Source: an uncultured Pseudomonadota bacterium (GTDB lineage: Bacteria; Pseudomonadota; Alphaproteobacteria; RF32; CAG-239). From it: 26,821 nucleotides of DNA. The stretch is from the NCBI GenBank assembly GCA_902796625.1, contig CADBPX010000055.1:1-26821 (forward strand), written 5' to 3'. Position 1 is the first letter of the stretch. Each line of letters starts with the position of its first letter. The translations under genes were made by a program, and so were the position numbers. Shown here piece by piece: positions 14,148-21,805 of this stretch. Under the pieces are notes generated by a model. That model saw only the letters and a program-made list of their open reading frames with translations, made no database searches and was not told where the DNA came from.

Positions 14148-15962
14148 TTAGATAAGACCTTCTGACTTAGCAAGCCTTTCGATTTCATCAATGCAGTCGG
14201 TTATTACCTTCAAACCGTTAGCCCAAAAATCGGGGTCATCTGCATCAATACCGAAAGGTTTGAGCAAGCTCTTGTAGTCTTCAACACCGGTATTCGAAAG
14301 CATATCGATGTAAAGATCGGAGAAATCTTCCTGAATCTCGAACTCGCCTTTTTCATCCCATTTTTCGTAAGCGCGGATCAAGTTGTTGACAACCAAACCG
14401 GCAAAAGCATACGAATAAACGTAATAAGGCTGAGTGAAGATATGAGAAATCCCCATCCACAGATACTCGGCATCTTCACCAAGATCAAAGCCCAGGCAAC
14501 GAGAGCTTTCTTCTCTCCAGATTTGATTTAACCTTCTGGTCGACAACTCACCTTTCTGCCGTTCACGGTGCGTACGCTCCTCGAACTTATAGAAAGAGAT
14601 TTGTCGATGGATTGAGTTAATCATATCCTGCACATGGCTGATCAGCAAAGACAACTTTTCGCGATCGCTTTCGGCCTCTTCCAGATGTTTCTTAAAGATA
14701 AGATTTTCTGCAAACTCCGAAGCTACCTCTGCCAAAGCGGTTGGGGTTGAATCATTCAACACTCCGACCTGAGCCGACAAAATATGATGCACGCCATGTC
14801 CCAGCTCATGGGCAAAAGTCGAAACATCATCAGGTGATCCCTTAAAATTCAAAAAGATATAAGGAATTTCGCCCCTCGTACAATAAGCTCCACTTTTTTT
14901 GCCTTTATATGAAGGCACATCAATAGTGTTGTTATTGATAATTTGTCCGGCATAAGCCATAAACTCCAGTGAGAACTCTCCATACGCTTCCAGTACTTGC
15001 TGAATGCATTCCGGCCACGTAATTTTTTTACCGGTTACCTCGACCGGGTTGTAGTTACGATCCTCATACCGCAGACCATCGGCCTTAGCAATCTTAGCCA
15101 TCAGCTTGTAAAACCGCTGAGAAATCGGGATATAAGAATCCACAACTTCATTGACCATAGCCAACAGGTCTTCTTTGCTGATTCCGTTAGCCGACAAACT
15201 GCTTTGCACCGGCTCAGTCATTCCATAAAGCTCATCGTCGACTCGCTTATCTTTCAGGATCATGTTGTAACACATGGTTAAAACCCGTGCATTTTCCTTA
15301 TAGACTTTGTTTTGCTCGGCCATGGCTTTATGCCTGATTTGCGCATCACTTGATCCTATCTTCTGACGAATTTCTGCTTCATTATAAGTTTTGCCATTCA
15401 AGCGAAACTTCAATGAGGCGCAGGTTTCATCATACAGACGGTCCCAAGCTGACGAGACGATTGACTTTTTACCGATGATAAAGGCAGCCCCTTCACTCAA
15501 AGCCCAATAACCGGAAAAGATACTCATTAACCATGGTATCCAACGCTGCAGTTTCGGATGGTTCAGAAACTCATACATTTTATATTCCGGCAGGTCATTA
15601 AGCTCAAAATGAATAAAACCGAGGTTCTCAAAGTATTGAGAAATAAGCTCTTCAATCTTCGCTTTAAAAGCAGTAATCTCCTCATTGGTTTTGTGTGTAT
15701 CGGCGTACAAAAACGCATAATACGACAGTTTCCGTGACAAGGTGATCATTGTCTCATACTTTCTCAAGAAGATCGAAAGCTCATACGGTTCCATGCATGC
15801 CAGTCCGTCACGATAAAGAGAAAGCTCCTTTGAAAGTTTTTCCAGGGCCAATCTATCGGCTTCAATCTGCGGATCATCAAGTCCCTTATAAAAAGCGACA
15901 GACAAATCCCAGTGCGGAAGTTCCTTTTTAGGAAAGTCGCACTTAACTTTAAGTTTTGCCAT
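14148..15962 (-). CDS. M3-family oligoendopeptidase (PepF-like)
   Basis: Cytoplasmic zinc metallopeptidase that degrades short oligopeptides; 604 aa, the usual PepF length. The zinc motif is TFAHELGHGVHH (His385, Glu386, His389), with the third ligand probably in TALAEVASEF (Glu412). GAYCTRGEIPYIFLNFKG precedes it as in PepF proteins, and YVYSYAFAGLVVNNL is near the C-terminus. Composition is unlike its neighbours: GC is in the low 40s %, and in the first roughly 125 codons GAG is used about as often as GAA and Leu is often CTT or CTC, whereas polA and ugd use almost only GAA. There is no clear Shine-Dalgarno site before the ATG. Recent horizontal acquisition is my inference. It is a single-gene unit with its own promoter. 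Confidence 0.93.
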   Translation of the reverse strand: MAKLKVKCDFPKKELPHWDLSVAFYKGLDDPQIEADRLALEKLSKELSLYRDGLACMEPYELSIFLRKYETMITLSRKLSYYAFLYADTHKTNEEITAFKAKIEELISQYFENLGFIHFELNDLPEYKMYEFLNHPKLQRWIPWLMSIFSGYWALSEGAAFIIGKKSIVSSAWDRLYDETCASLKFRLNGKTYNEAEIRQKIGSSDAQIRHKAMAEQNKVYKENARVLTMCYNMILKDKRVDDELYGMTEPVQSSLSANGISKEDLLAMVNEVVDSYIPISQRFYKLMAKIAKADGLRYEDRNYNPVEVTGKKITWPECIQQVLEAYGEFSLEFMAYAGQIINNNTIDVPSYKGKKSGAYCTRGEIPYIFLNFKGSPDDVSTFAHELGHGVHHILSAQVGVLNDSTPTALAEVASEFAENLIFKKHLEEAESDREKLSLLISHVQDMINSIHRQISFYKFEERTHRERQKGELSTRRLNQIWREESSRCLGFDLGEDAEYLWMGISHIFTQPYYVYSYAFAGLVVNNLIRAYEKWDEKGEFEIQEDFSDLYIDMLSNTGVEDYKSLLKPFGIDADDPDFWANGLKVITDCIDEIERLAKSEGLI

Positions 15963-16008
15963 AATAGAAAGAATTATAGAAAATTAATAAATTAAGTTAA
16001 CTGGTCTT

Positions 16009-16037
16009 AATCTACAAAATTTTCCAAAATTTGTCAA
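16009..16037 (-). promoter_or_regulatory. Promoter of the M3 peptidase
   Basis: On the minus strand, a consensus -35 TTGACA (16037-16032) and -10 TAGATT (16014-16009) are separated by 17 bp. The predicted start near 16002 leaves a leader of about 40 nt. It is divergent from the tRNA-Arg promoter only about 30 bp away. Confidence 0.5.
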
Positions 16038-16067
16038 GTTTTATTTAATGTATCTGCGTAAAAAAGA

Positions 16068-16096
16068 TTGACATTATTTGAATGAAAATATACAAA
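16068..16096 (+). promoter_or_regulatory. Promoter of tRNA-Arg
   Basis: A consensus -35 TTGACA (16068-16073) and TACAAA (16091-16096) at 17-bp spacing place the start near 16103, about 13 nt before the mature tRNA 5' end. Confidence 0.5.
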
Positions 16097-16115
16097 TATA
16101 AAAGAAAAAAGCCAT

Positions 16116-16192
16116 ACAGGCGTAGCTCATCAGGATAGAGCGACTTCCTCCTAAGAAGTAGGTAGGCGGTTCGAGTCCGCCCGCTTGTACCA
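16116..16192 (+). tRNA. tRNA-Arg (anticodon CCT)
   Basis: A full 77-nt cloverleaf can be drawn. The acceptor stem ACAGGCG pairs with CGCTTGT (one G-T pair). The D stem is GCTC/GAGC. The anticodon stem ACTTC/GAAGT encloses loop CTCCTAA with anticodon CCT at 16150-16152. The T arm is GGCGG-TTCGAGT-CCGCC. CCA is encoded. It decodes AGG. It is flanked by the divergent M3 peptidase and the convergent hydG, and followed directly by a terminator. Confidence 0.95.
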
Positions 16193-16197
16193 AAAAA

Positions 16198-16232
16198 ATA
16201 CCCGCGCACCATATTAGTGCGCGGGTATTTTA
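16198..16232. terminator. Bidirectional terminator between tRNA-Arg and hydG
   Basis: A 12-bp perfect GC-rich stem, ATACCCGCGCAC (16198-16209) / GTGCGCGGGTAT (16217-16228), with a 7-nt loop, preceded by an A-tract and followed by T residues. It starts 6 nt after the tRNA CCA and lies just past the hydG stop on the other strand. Confidence 0.88.
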
Positions 16233-16235
16233 CAG

Positions 16236-17666
16236 TCAAAAACGAAAATCACGTCCCTTTCCGCTCCGAATTTCAGCCAAATATTTGACTAATCTCTTAC
16301 GGATTTTAGGATTCAATGATCGAATCTCCGAATCAATCAACTGCCGACCAACCGTTAAGGTTTGTTCCGAAGCATAATCCTGCAGATACTCTTCAAGAGT
16401 AATCAAAGCGTTAGGATGGCAAAAATTATGAATTTGTTTATCTTTACACAATTCCATAAACTTGTCACCGGTTCGTCCGGCACGATAACATGCCGTACAA
16501 AAACTCGGAATATACCCTTTATCCAACAGCCAGCAAACGACCTCATCCAATGAACGATTATCGGCAATCTCAAATTGAGCGGAATTATCCTCCTCCCCGC
16601 CGAGATTATGATACCCGCCGACAGATGTTTTTGATCCGCCCGAAATCTGCGAAACTCCAAGTTCAAGAACTTTTTCGCGTGTTTGGGGGCTTTCACGAGT
16701 TGAAACGATCATTCCCGTATAAGGCACGGCAATACGCAAACAAGCAACAATTTTCGCAAATATATCATCGCTGATACAATCTTGAAAATCTGTCGTTTGA
16801 ATATCATCTGCCGGGCGCAGACGCGGCACACTTATCGTATGCGGGCCAACTCCGAATACAGCTTCCAAGTGCTCGGCATGCATCAACAATCCAATGAATT
16901 CATACAGATATGTTGACAATCCGAATAAAGCTCCGATTCCGACATCATCAATACCACCGCTCATTGCTCTATCCATTGCTTCGGTATGCCAAGCATAGTC
17001 ATGCTTAGGTCCGCTGGGATGAAGCTTTTCATAGCGTTCACGATTGTACGTTTCTTGGAACAGGATATAAGTTCCGATTCCCGCCTCATGCAACCGCCGA
17101 TAATTATCGACAGTTGTTGCTGCAATATTCACATTAACGCGGCGAATAGACCCGTTTTTGTGCTTAATCCCGTAAATTGTCCGAATACTTTCCAGCACAT
17201 ACTCAATCGGATTATTAATCGGATCTTCGCCCAATTCCAAGGCCAAACGCTTATGCCCCATATCTTGTAAAGCAATGACCTCTTGGCGAATTTCATCCTG
17301 AGTCATTTTTTTGCGAGAAATGTGCTTATTTTTCACATGATAAGGACAATAAACACATCCGTTAACACAGTAGTTCGAAAGATAAAGCGGGGCAAACAAA
17401 ACAATACGGTTACCATAGTAATCGAGTTTAATTCGTTTAGCCAAGCGATATATCTTTTCATTAATTTCCGGAATATCGCACATCAACAAAGCAGCAGCAT
17501 TGCGATGAGATAGTCCCTTACCGGCGCTTGCTCTACGCATAATTGCCGACATCAAAGTGTAATTAGATCTTGCATTTAAGGCAAAATTGATCGTCTCCTC
17601 AATTTCCTCATGACAAATAAACTTGTCAGCTTCCGTAGAAAACGGATTGTAGTTATATTTTCCCAT
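16236..17666 (-). CDS. hydG: [FeFe]-hydrogenase maturation radical SAM enzyme HydG
   Basis: HydG cleaves tyrosine to p-cresol, CO and cyanide and builds the Fe(CO)(CN) synthon for the H-cluster of [FeFe]-hydrogenase. 476 aa, the normal HydG length. The radical-SAM cluster ligands form CX3CX2C in YLSNYCVNGCVYCPYH (Cys100, 104, 107). The C-terminal auxiliary cluster has exactly the HydG spacing CX2CX22C (Cys390, Cys393, Cys416), including FCTACYRAGRTGDKFMELC. That C-terminal motif separates HydG from ThiH, which lacks it. Both clusters look intact, so the gene should be functional. hydE, hydF and the hydrogenase are not in the window. GC is in the mid-40s %, above its surroundings, and the leader is almost pure A/T without a Shine-Dalgarno site. 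It is a monocistronic unit. Confidence 0.95.
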   Translation of the reverse strand: MGKYNYNPFSTEADKFICHEEIEETINFALNARSNYTLMSAIMRRASAGKGLSHRNAAALLMCDIPEINEKIYRLAKRIKLDYYGNRIVLFAPLYLSNYCVNGCVYCPYHVKNKHISRKKMTQDEIRQEVIALQDMGHKRLALELGEDPINNPIEYVLESIRTIYGIKHKNGSIRRVNVNIAATTVDNYRRLHEAGIGTYILFQETYNRERYEKLHPSGPKHDYAWHTEAMDRAMSGGIDDVGIGALFGLSTYLYEFIGLLMHAEHLEAVFGVGPHTISVPRLRPADDIQTTDFQDCISDDIFAKIVACLRIAVPYTGMIVSTRESPQTREKVLELGVSQISGGSKTSVGGYHNLGGEEDNSAQFEIADNRSLDEVVCWLLDKGYIPSFCTACYRAGRTGDKFMELCKDKQIHNFCHPNALITLEEYLQDYASEQTLTVGRQLIDSEIRSLNPKIRKRLVKYLAEIRSGKGRDFRF

Positions 17667-17700
17667 AAATATATAAAATTAAATATTAAACAAAAAAATA

Positions 17701-17732
17701 AAAAATCGGGTTAATTTATAACACCGATTTTT
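17701..17732. terminator. Bidirectional terminator-like hairpin upstream of hydG
   Basis: AAAAATCGG pairs with CCGATTTTT (9 bp), and an inner GTTA/TAAC adds 4 bp across one bulged A. It lies 24 nt downstream of the stop of the minus-strand membrane protein gene and probably ends the prfC-side transcript. The loop and inner stem contain the -10 box of the predicted hydG promoter. Confidence 0.75.
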
Positions 17733-17743
17733 ATTCTTTGCAA
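17715..17743 (-). promoter_or_regulatory. Promoter of hydG
   Basis: On the minus strand, -35 TTGCAA (17743-17738) and -10 TATAAA (17720-17715) are 17 bp apart. The start would be near 17707, giving a leader of about 40 nt, almost all A/T. The -10 box sits inside the terminator hairpin. Confidence 0.5.
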
Positions 17744-17756
17744 CACTAATCTAAAA

Positions 17757-18422
17757 TTACAGCTTTACTTTTTCCTGCTGGTCTAAAAATTCATTTAAAT
17801 CAATATCTGTTTCGTTATCATCGGAAATTTCGGCGTTTTTGCCATAATCTAAGACAGATTCCGGATACTTACCTTCCTCAATAAATTTCGGCGAATCCGG
17901 ATAGATTGTTGTTTCCACGGCCATTTCTGAACCATCTGATATTTTATTCAGACGTTCACTTAATTTTTGAATATCATCACTCAGAACATTTTGCTGCTGG
18001 TTAATAAAAGCGATTTGCGCGCTCAATGCCTCCAATGCAGCAATATTTTTTTCATTAAAAGTTTGAATACCTTGGCTTAATTTAACGACTGACTGTGCCA
18101 ACCCGTCAATATCTCCTCCGGATGCAGACCGCAAATCTGTCGGAGCAACACGCGTTTCAATCAAGGCTTCTACTTTTCCGGAAAGCGCATCAATTGTCCG
18201 ATATAATTTCTGTGATGGAAGGTTATCTTTATTTTCCGCGATAAAGCTTAATGCCATGGCCAAAATTGCCATTACAAAGAAAAACAAAGCAATATTTGCC
18301 TTAGCCTGCAATAAAGAAACAGGATTATGTTGGTATAATACCGTATAATACAAAAAAGCCAGCAATAACCCTGCGGACAGCAATCCGCAGAGAATTCTTA
18401 TCATATTTAAAACAGACTTCAT
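17757..18422 (-). CDS. Membrane-anchored coiled-coil protein, function unknown
   Basis: 221 aa from the ATG at 18422, chosen because AAAGGAAAG precedes it by about 4 nt; an in-frame ATG at 18443 would add seven residues but lacks a site. Two hydrophobic segments lie near the N-terminus (IRILCGLLSAGLLLAFLYYT, then IALFFFVMAILAMALSFIA) with a short loop between them. A region of about 100 residues with coiled-coil character follows (LAQSVVKLSQGIQTFNEKNI; VLSDDIQKLSERLNKI), then a strongly acidic tail ending DIDLNEFLDQQEKVKL. This resembles an inner-membrane anchor with a cytoplasmic oligomerising rod. I recognise no named family. It lies 94 bp downstream of prfC on the same strand and may be co-transcribed. 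Confidence 0.75.
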   Translation of the reverse strand: MKSVLNMIRILCGLLSAGLLLAFLYYTVLYQHNPVSLLQAKANIALFFFVMAILAMALSFIAENKDNLPSQKLYRTIDALSGKVEALIETRVAPTDLRSASGGDIDGLAQSVVKLSQGIQTFNEKNIAALEALSAQIAFINQQQNVLSDDIQKLSERLNKISDGSEMAVETTIYPDSPKFIEEGKYPESVLDYGKNAEISDDNETDIDLNEFLDQQEKVKL

Positions 18423-18516
18423 CAGCTTTCCTTTCGCGAACATTATATTCTGAAGTATAAGCAGCTTTTTTGAAAATGCAAGCTCTGAGCAGATTTATCC
18501 GCTATTTATGTAAAAG

Positions 18517-20106
18517 TTATATTACCTGCTCTCGCGTTTTATGCAGTACTATTGCCGGAAAATCCTCATTTACTTTACCCAAATGCCAGGCATTTCGCGC
18601 CAAAAACACCTTACCTCCGTTAAAGTCATCAGCAATATTCATTTGATTAACCCGTAAAAAATTATCTAATTGACTTTTATCATCACAATTAAACCAGCGA
18701 GCCGTATAATACTGAGTATTTTCAAAAATAACGTCGACATTAAATTCCGTCCGTAACCGATCGGCTATAACCTCAAACTGTAAAACCCCGACGACACCGA
18801 CAATAAATTCTCCTCCAGAAATCGGTTTAAATATACTGGCACCGCCTTCCTCCGCAATTTGCTGCAAAGCGCTTGCCAAATGCTTTGATTTCAACGGATC
18901 TTTCGGACGCACGGATTTTAGCAATTCCGGAGCAAAACTCGGTATACCGGTATAATGAATTTTTTCCCCTTCGGTCAGTGTATCGCCAATCCGCAATTGC
19001 CCATGATTAGGAATACCGATAATATCACCGGCATAGGCATCTTCAGCCAATTCCCTTTCCTGAGCCAAGAACATAACCGGAGTTGAAACTTTAATTTCTT
19101 TACCGGTGCGTACCTGTAAAAGCCCCATACCGCGCTTAAAATGTCCGGAACATATGCGCATAAAAGCTATTCTATCTCGATGCTTCGGATCCATATTAGC
19201 CTGAATTTTAAAAACAAAACCGGTAACTTTCGGTTCATCAGCTTGAATTACCCGTTCCAAACTCGGTTGCGGTTGCGGTGTCGGAGCCAATTTATACAGT
19301 CCGTTTAAAACCTCACGCACCCCGAAATTATTGATGGCACTTCCGAAGAAAACCGGTGTTAACCCGCCTTTCAAATATGCTTCACGATCAAAAACCGGAC
19401 ATAACTCACGTACCATCATCACATCTTCACGCAATTTTTCCAATGCATATGCCGGCAATAATTCATCAAGTTTCGGATCGTCTAAACCTTTACAAGTTTC
19501 TATCGTATCGTTTATCTGCGATTTTTGCCCGCTTTTATTCATTAGAATCAGCTGATCATTAATCAAATCATAACAACCGAGAAAATCTTTACCGCTGCCG
19601 ATCGGCCAACTTGCCGGCGTAACTTCAAGAGCCAAAGTATTTTCTATATCATCAAGCAATTCAAACGGATCAAGCCCTTCACGATCAAGTTTATTTATAA
19701 AAGTTATGATTGGAATGTTGCGTAACCGGCAAACTTCAAACAATTTTTTGGTTTGCGCCTCAATACCTTTTGCCGAATCAAGCACCATAATTGCGGAATC
19801 AACAGCTGTCAAAACACGGTATGTATCTTCAGAAAAGTCTTCATGCCCCGGAGTATCTAACAGGTTAAACGTAACATCTTGGTATTCAAAATTCATAACT
19901 GAGGAAGCTACGGAAATTCCGCGTTCCTGCTCAACTTTCATCCAATCGGAGTGAGCTTTACGATTTTCTCCCCGGGCCTTTACGGCACCGGCTTGTTGAA
20001 TAGCTCCGCCGAACAAAAGCAATTTTTCGGTTAATGTTGTTTTACCGGCATCAGGGTGCGAAATAATCGCAAAAGTTTTGCGTGGATTAATTTTTTCTGC
20101 AGACAT
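18517..20106 (-). CDS. prfC: Peptide chain release factor 3 (RF3)
   Basis: Translational GTPase that recycles RF1/RF2 from the ribosome after termination. 529 aa, the full length of E. coli RF3. The P-loop is IISHPDAGKTTLTEK (residues 15-29), switch I includes ERGISVASSVM, switch II is LLDTPGHEDFSEDTYR, and the NKLD motif is in TFINKLDREGLDP. Domains II and III follow (ICSGHFKRGMGLLQVRTGKE; VVGVLQFEVIADRLRTEFNV). A GAGG site lies 7 nt before the ATG. RF3 differs from EF-G and TetM-like proteins by its shorter C-terminus, and this protein ends as RF3 does. Confidence 0.96.
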   Translation of the reverse strand: MSAEKINPRKTFAIISHPDAGKTTLTEKLLLFGGAIQQAGAVKARGENRKAHSDWMKVEQERGISVASSVMNFEYQDVTFNLLDTPGHEDFSEDTYRVLTAVDSAIMVLDSAKGIEAQTKKLFEVCRLRNIPIITFINKLDREGLDPFELLDDIENTLALEVTPASWPIGSGKDFLGCYDLINDQLILMNKSGQKSQINDTIETCKGLDDPKLDELLPAYALEKLREDVMMVRELCPVFDREAYLKGGLTPVFFGSAINNFGVREVLNGLYKLAPTPQPQPSLERVIQADEPKVTGFVFKIQANMDPKHRDRIAFMRICSGHFKRGMGLLQVRTGKEIKVSTPVMFLAQERELAEDAYAGDIIGIPNHGQLRIGDTLTEGEKIHYTGIPSFAPELLKSVRPKDPLKSKHLASALQQIAEEGGASIFKPISGGEFIVGVVGVLQFEVIADRLRTEFNVDVIFENTQYYTARWFNCDDKSQLDNFLRVNQMNIADDFNGGKVFLARNAWHLGKVNEDFPAIVLHKTREQVI

Positions 20107-20141
20107 AACGTAACCTCAATTACAAACTCACATGGTGATTG

Positions 20142-20170
20142 TTTATAACCTAATTTACCAAATTTGCAAG
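20142..20170 (-). promoter_or_regulatory. Promoter of prfC
   Basis: On the minus strand, -35 TTGCAA (20170-20165) and -10 TATAAA (20147-20142) at 17-bp spacing, the same boxes and spacing as the predicted hydG promoter. The start near 20135 gives a leader of about 30 nt. Confidence 0.45.
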
Positions 20171-20245
20171 TTTTTTTGTGGGAAATATCTTTTTTGCTTG
20201 ATTTATAAAGATAATTATGTTTAACTTCGCTCTGTTAAAAATTTT

Positions 20246-20330
20246 GCGGATATGGTGGAATTGGTAGACACGCCAGACTTAGGATCTGGTGCCGAGAGGC
20301 GTAAGAGTTCGAGTCTCTTTATCCGCACCA
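20246..20330 (+). tRNA. tRNA-Leu (anticodon TAG)
   Basis: 85-nt class II tRNA. Acceptor GCGGATA pairs with TATCCGC, and CCA is encoded. The anticodon stem CCAGA/TCTGG encloses CTTAGGA with anticodon TAG (20280-20282). A long variable arm follows (TGCCGAGAGGCGT), then the T arm with TTCGAGT. It reads CUA and, by wobble, other CUN codons. It lies 34 bp before trigger factor and is probably on the same transcript. Confidence 0.96.
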
Positions 20331-20364
20331 TTGGTTAATAAATTAACACAAGAGTAATGTTGAG

Positions 20365-21717
20365 ATGAAATTTAAGGAAGAAAAAGCTAAAGGCTTAAAC
20401 AAAAAATATAACATAACCATAGCTGCTGAAGATTTTGCTGCTGCGGTTGATAAAAAATTGGCACAAATAGCTAAAACCATCAAAATGCCGGGATTTAGAG
20501 CTGGAAAAGCTCCGAAGCATATGATTGAACAAAAATATCGCCCTTCTGTATTAGGAGAAGTACTGGATGATTTAGTTCGCGATGCTGTTAACAGCATAAT
20601 AAACGAAAACAAACTTCGCCCGGCTATAACTCCAGATATTAAGATTGAAAAATTTGAAGATGGCAAAGATATCAATTTTGCTATGGAAGTTGAAGTCCTT
20701 CCTGAAATTACTCTCGGAGATTTTTCAAAAATCAAATTAAATAAATATACAGCTGAAGTTCCGGCGCAGGAAGTTGACAAGGCTTTAAAATATATGGCAG
20801 ATTCTCGTCGTGACAGTGCCAAAATTGAAGAAGACCGTCCGACAAAAAAAGGCGACATTGCTGTTATTGATTTTGTCGGCTCTATTGACGGCAAAGAATT
20901 TCAAGGCGGAAAAGGTAATGCCTATCCGTTGGAACTGGGATCTAACTCATTCATTCCTGGTTATGAAGATCAGCTGATAGGACATAAAGCCGGTGAAGTT
21001 GTAAATGTTAAAACCACATTCCCTCAAGACTATCATGCTAAAGATTTAGCCGGAAAAGAGGCTCTGTTTGTAACCACAATCAAAGAAATTCGTGCTTACA
21101 AACCGACTGAAATTAACGACGATTTGGCCAAATCTGTCGGAGCTAAAGATTTAGCTGATTTGAAAACCAAAATTGCAGAACGAATTTCCGAAGACTATGA
21201 AACAACTTCACACATCAAACTTAAGCGCGATTTACTTGATGCTTTAGATAGAGAATATAAGTTTGAAGTTCCGCAAAAATTGATAGAAGCGGAATACGAA
21301 GCTATTGAAAAGCAATATAAAGATGCTAAAGCTAAAAATATGCTTGATGAAGATGAGAAAAAACGTGATGAAAAAGATGTTTTGGCTGAATATAAAGATA
21401 TTGCTTTACGCCGTGTAAAACTAGGATTATTACTTTCTGAGGTCGGTGCACAAGAAAAACTCACTCTGGCTCCGGAAGACTTGAACAAGGCTATTCTGAA
21501 TGAGGCTAAAAAATATCCGGGACAAGAACAGATGGTCTTGAACTATTATCTCAAAAACAAAGAAGCCGTAGAATCTTTAAGAACTCCGGCTTATGAAGAG
21601 AAGATTGTTGACCACATATTGTCTAAGGTTCAGCAAGACAATGTTAAAGTTTCGGTTGAAGAATTATATGACTTTACTGATCAAAATAAAACCAAAAAAT
21701 CAGCAAAATCGAAGTAA
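20365..21717 (+). CDS. tig: Trigger factor, ribosome-associated chaperone and prolyl isomerase
   Basis: First chaperone to meet nascent chains at the ribosomal exit tunnel. 450 aa, standard length. The ribosome-docking signature is present as MPGFRAGKAPKHMIEQKY (about residues 42-59) within the N-terminal domain. The FKBP-type PPIase domain spans about residues 165-245 (GDIAVIDFVGSIDGKEFQGG; LELGSNSFIPGYEDQLIGHK). The C-terminal helical cradle follows (LKRDLLDALDREYKFEVPQK; EILADHIL-type end reading EEKIVDHILSKV). A Lys/Ser-rich tail ends the protein. The ribosome-binding site is weak (TTGAG). clpP, clpX and lon, which often follow tig, are absent; a terminator closes the unit. Confidence 0.96.
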   Translation: MKFKEEKAKGLNKKYNITIAAEDFAAAVDKKLAQIAKTIKMPGFRAGKAPKHMIEQKYRPSVLGEVLDDLVRDAVNSIINENKLRPAITPDIKIEKFEDGKDINFAMEVEVLPEITLGDFSKIKLNKYTAEVPAQEVDKALKYMADSRRDSAKIEEDRPTKKGDIAVIDFVGSIDGKEFQGGKGNAYPLELGSNSFIPGYEDQLIGHKAGEVVNVKTTFPQDYHAKDLAGKEALFVTTIKEIRAYKPTEINDDLAKSVGAKDLADLKTKIAERISEDYETTSHIKLKRDLLDALDREYKFEVPQKLIEAEYEAIEKQYKDAKAKNMLDEDEKKRDEKDVLAEYKDIALRRVKLGLLLSEVGAQEKLTLAPEDLNKAILNEAKKYPGQEQMVLNYYLKNKEAVESLRTPAYEEKIVDHILSKVQQDNVKVSVEELYDFTDQNKTKKSAKSK

Positions 21718-21734
21718 TCTTATGGCCTAACAAC

Positions 21735-21763
21735 AAAAAATCCTCCCAACGGAGGATTTTTTT
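21735..21763. terminator. Bidirectional terminator between tig and the PBP gene
   Basis: A perfect 12-bp stem, AAAAAATCCTCC (21735-21746) / GGAGGATTTTTT (21751-21762), with a 4-nt CAAC loop and a T-tract, 17 nt after the tig stop. The A-tract on the other side lets it also end the convergent penicillin-binding protein transcript. Confidence 0.9.
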
Positions 21764-21805
21764 ATTGCCGCATCATAAAAACATATACTGAACCATTGCC
21801 GTCAT

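Noticed and set aside
16045..16239. 64-aa minus-strand frame over the tRNA-Arg gene
   Set aside because: Its sequence is the complement of the tRNA and its terminator, and no ribosome-binding site is present.
20343..20894. 183-aa open frame on the minus strand opposite tig
   Set aside because: It is antisense to the conserved N-terminal and PPIase parts of trigger factor, Ser/Ala-rich as expected from the reverse complement of Lys/Asp-rich coding, and it overlaps no independent signal.
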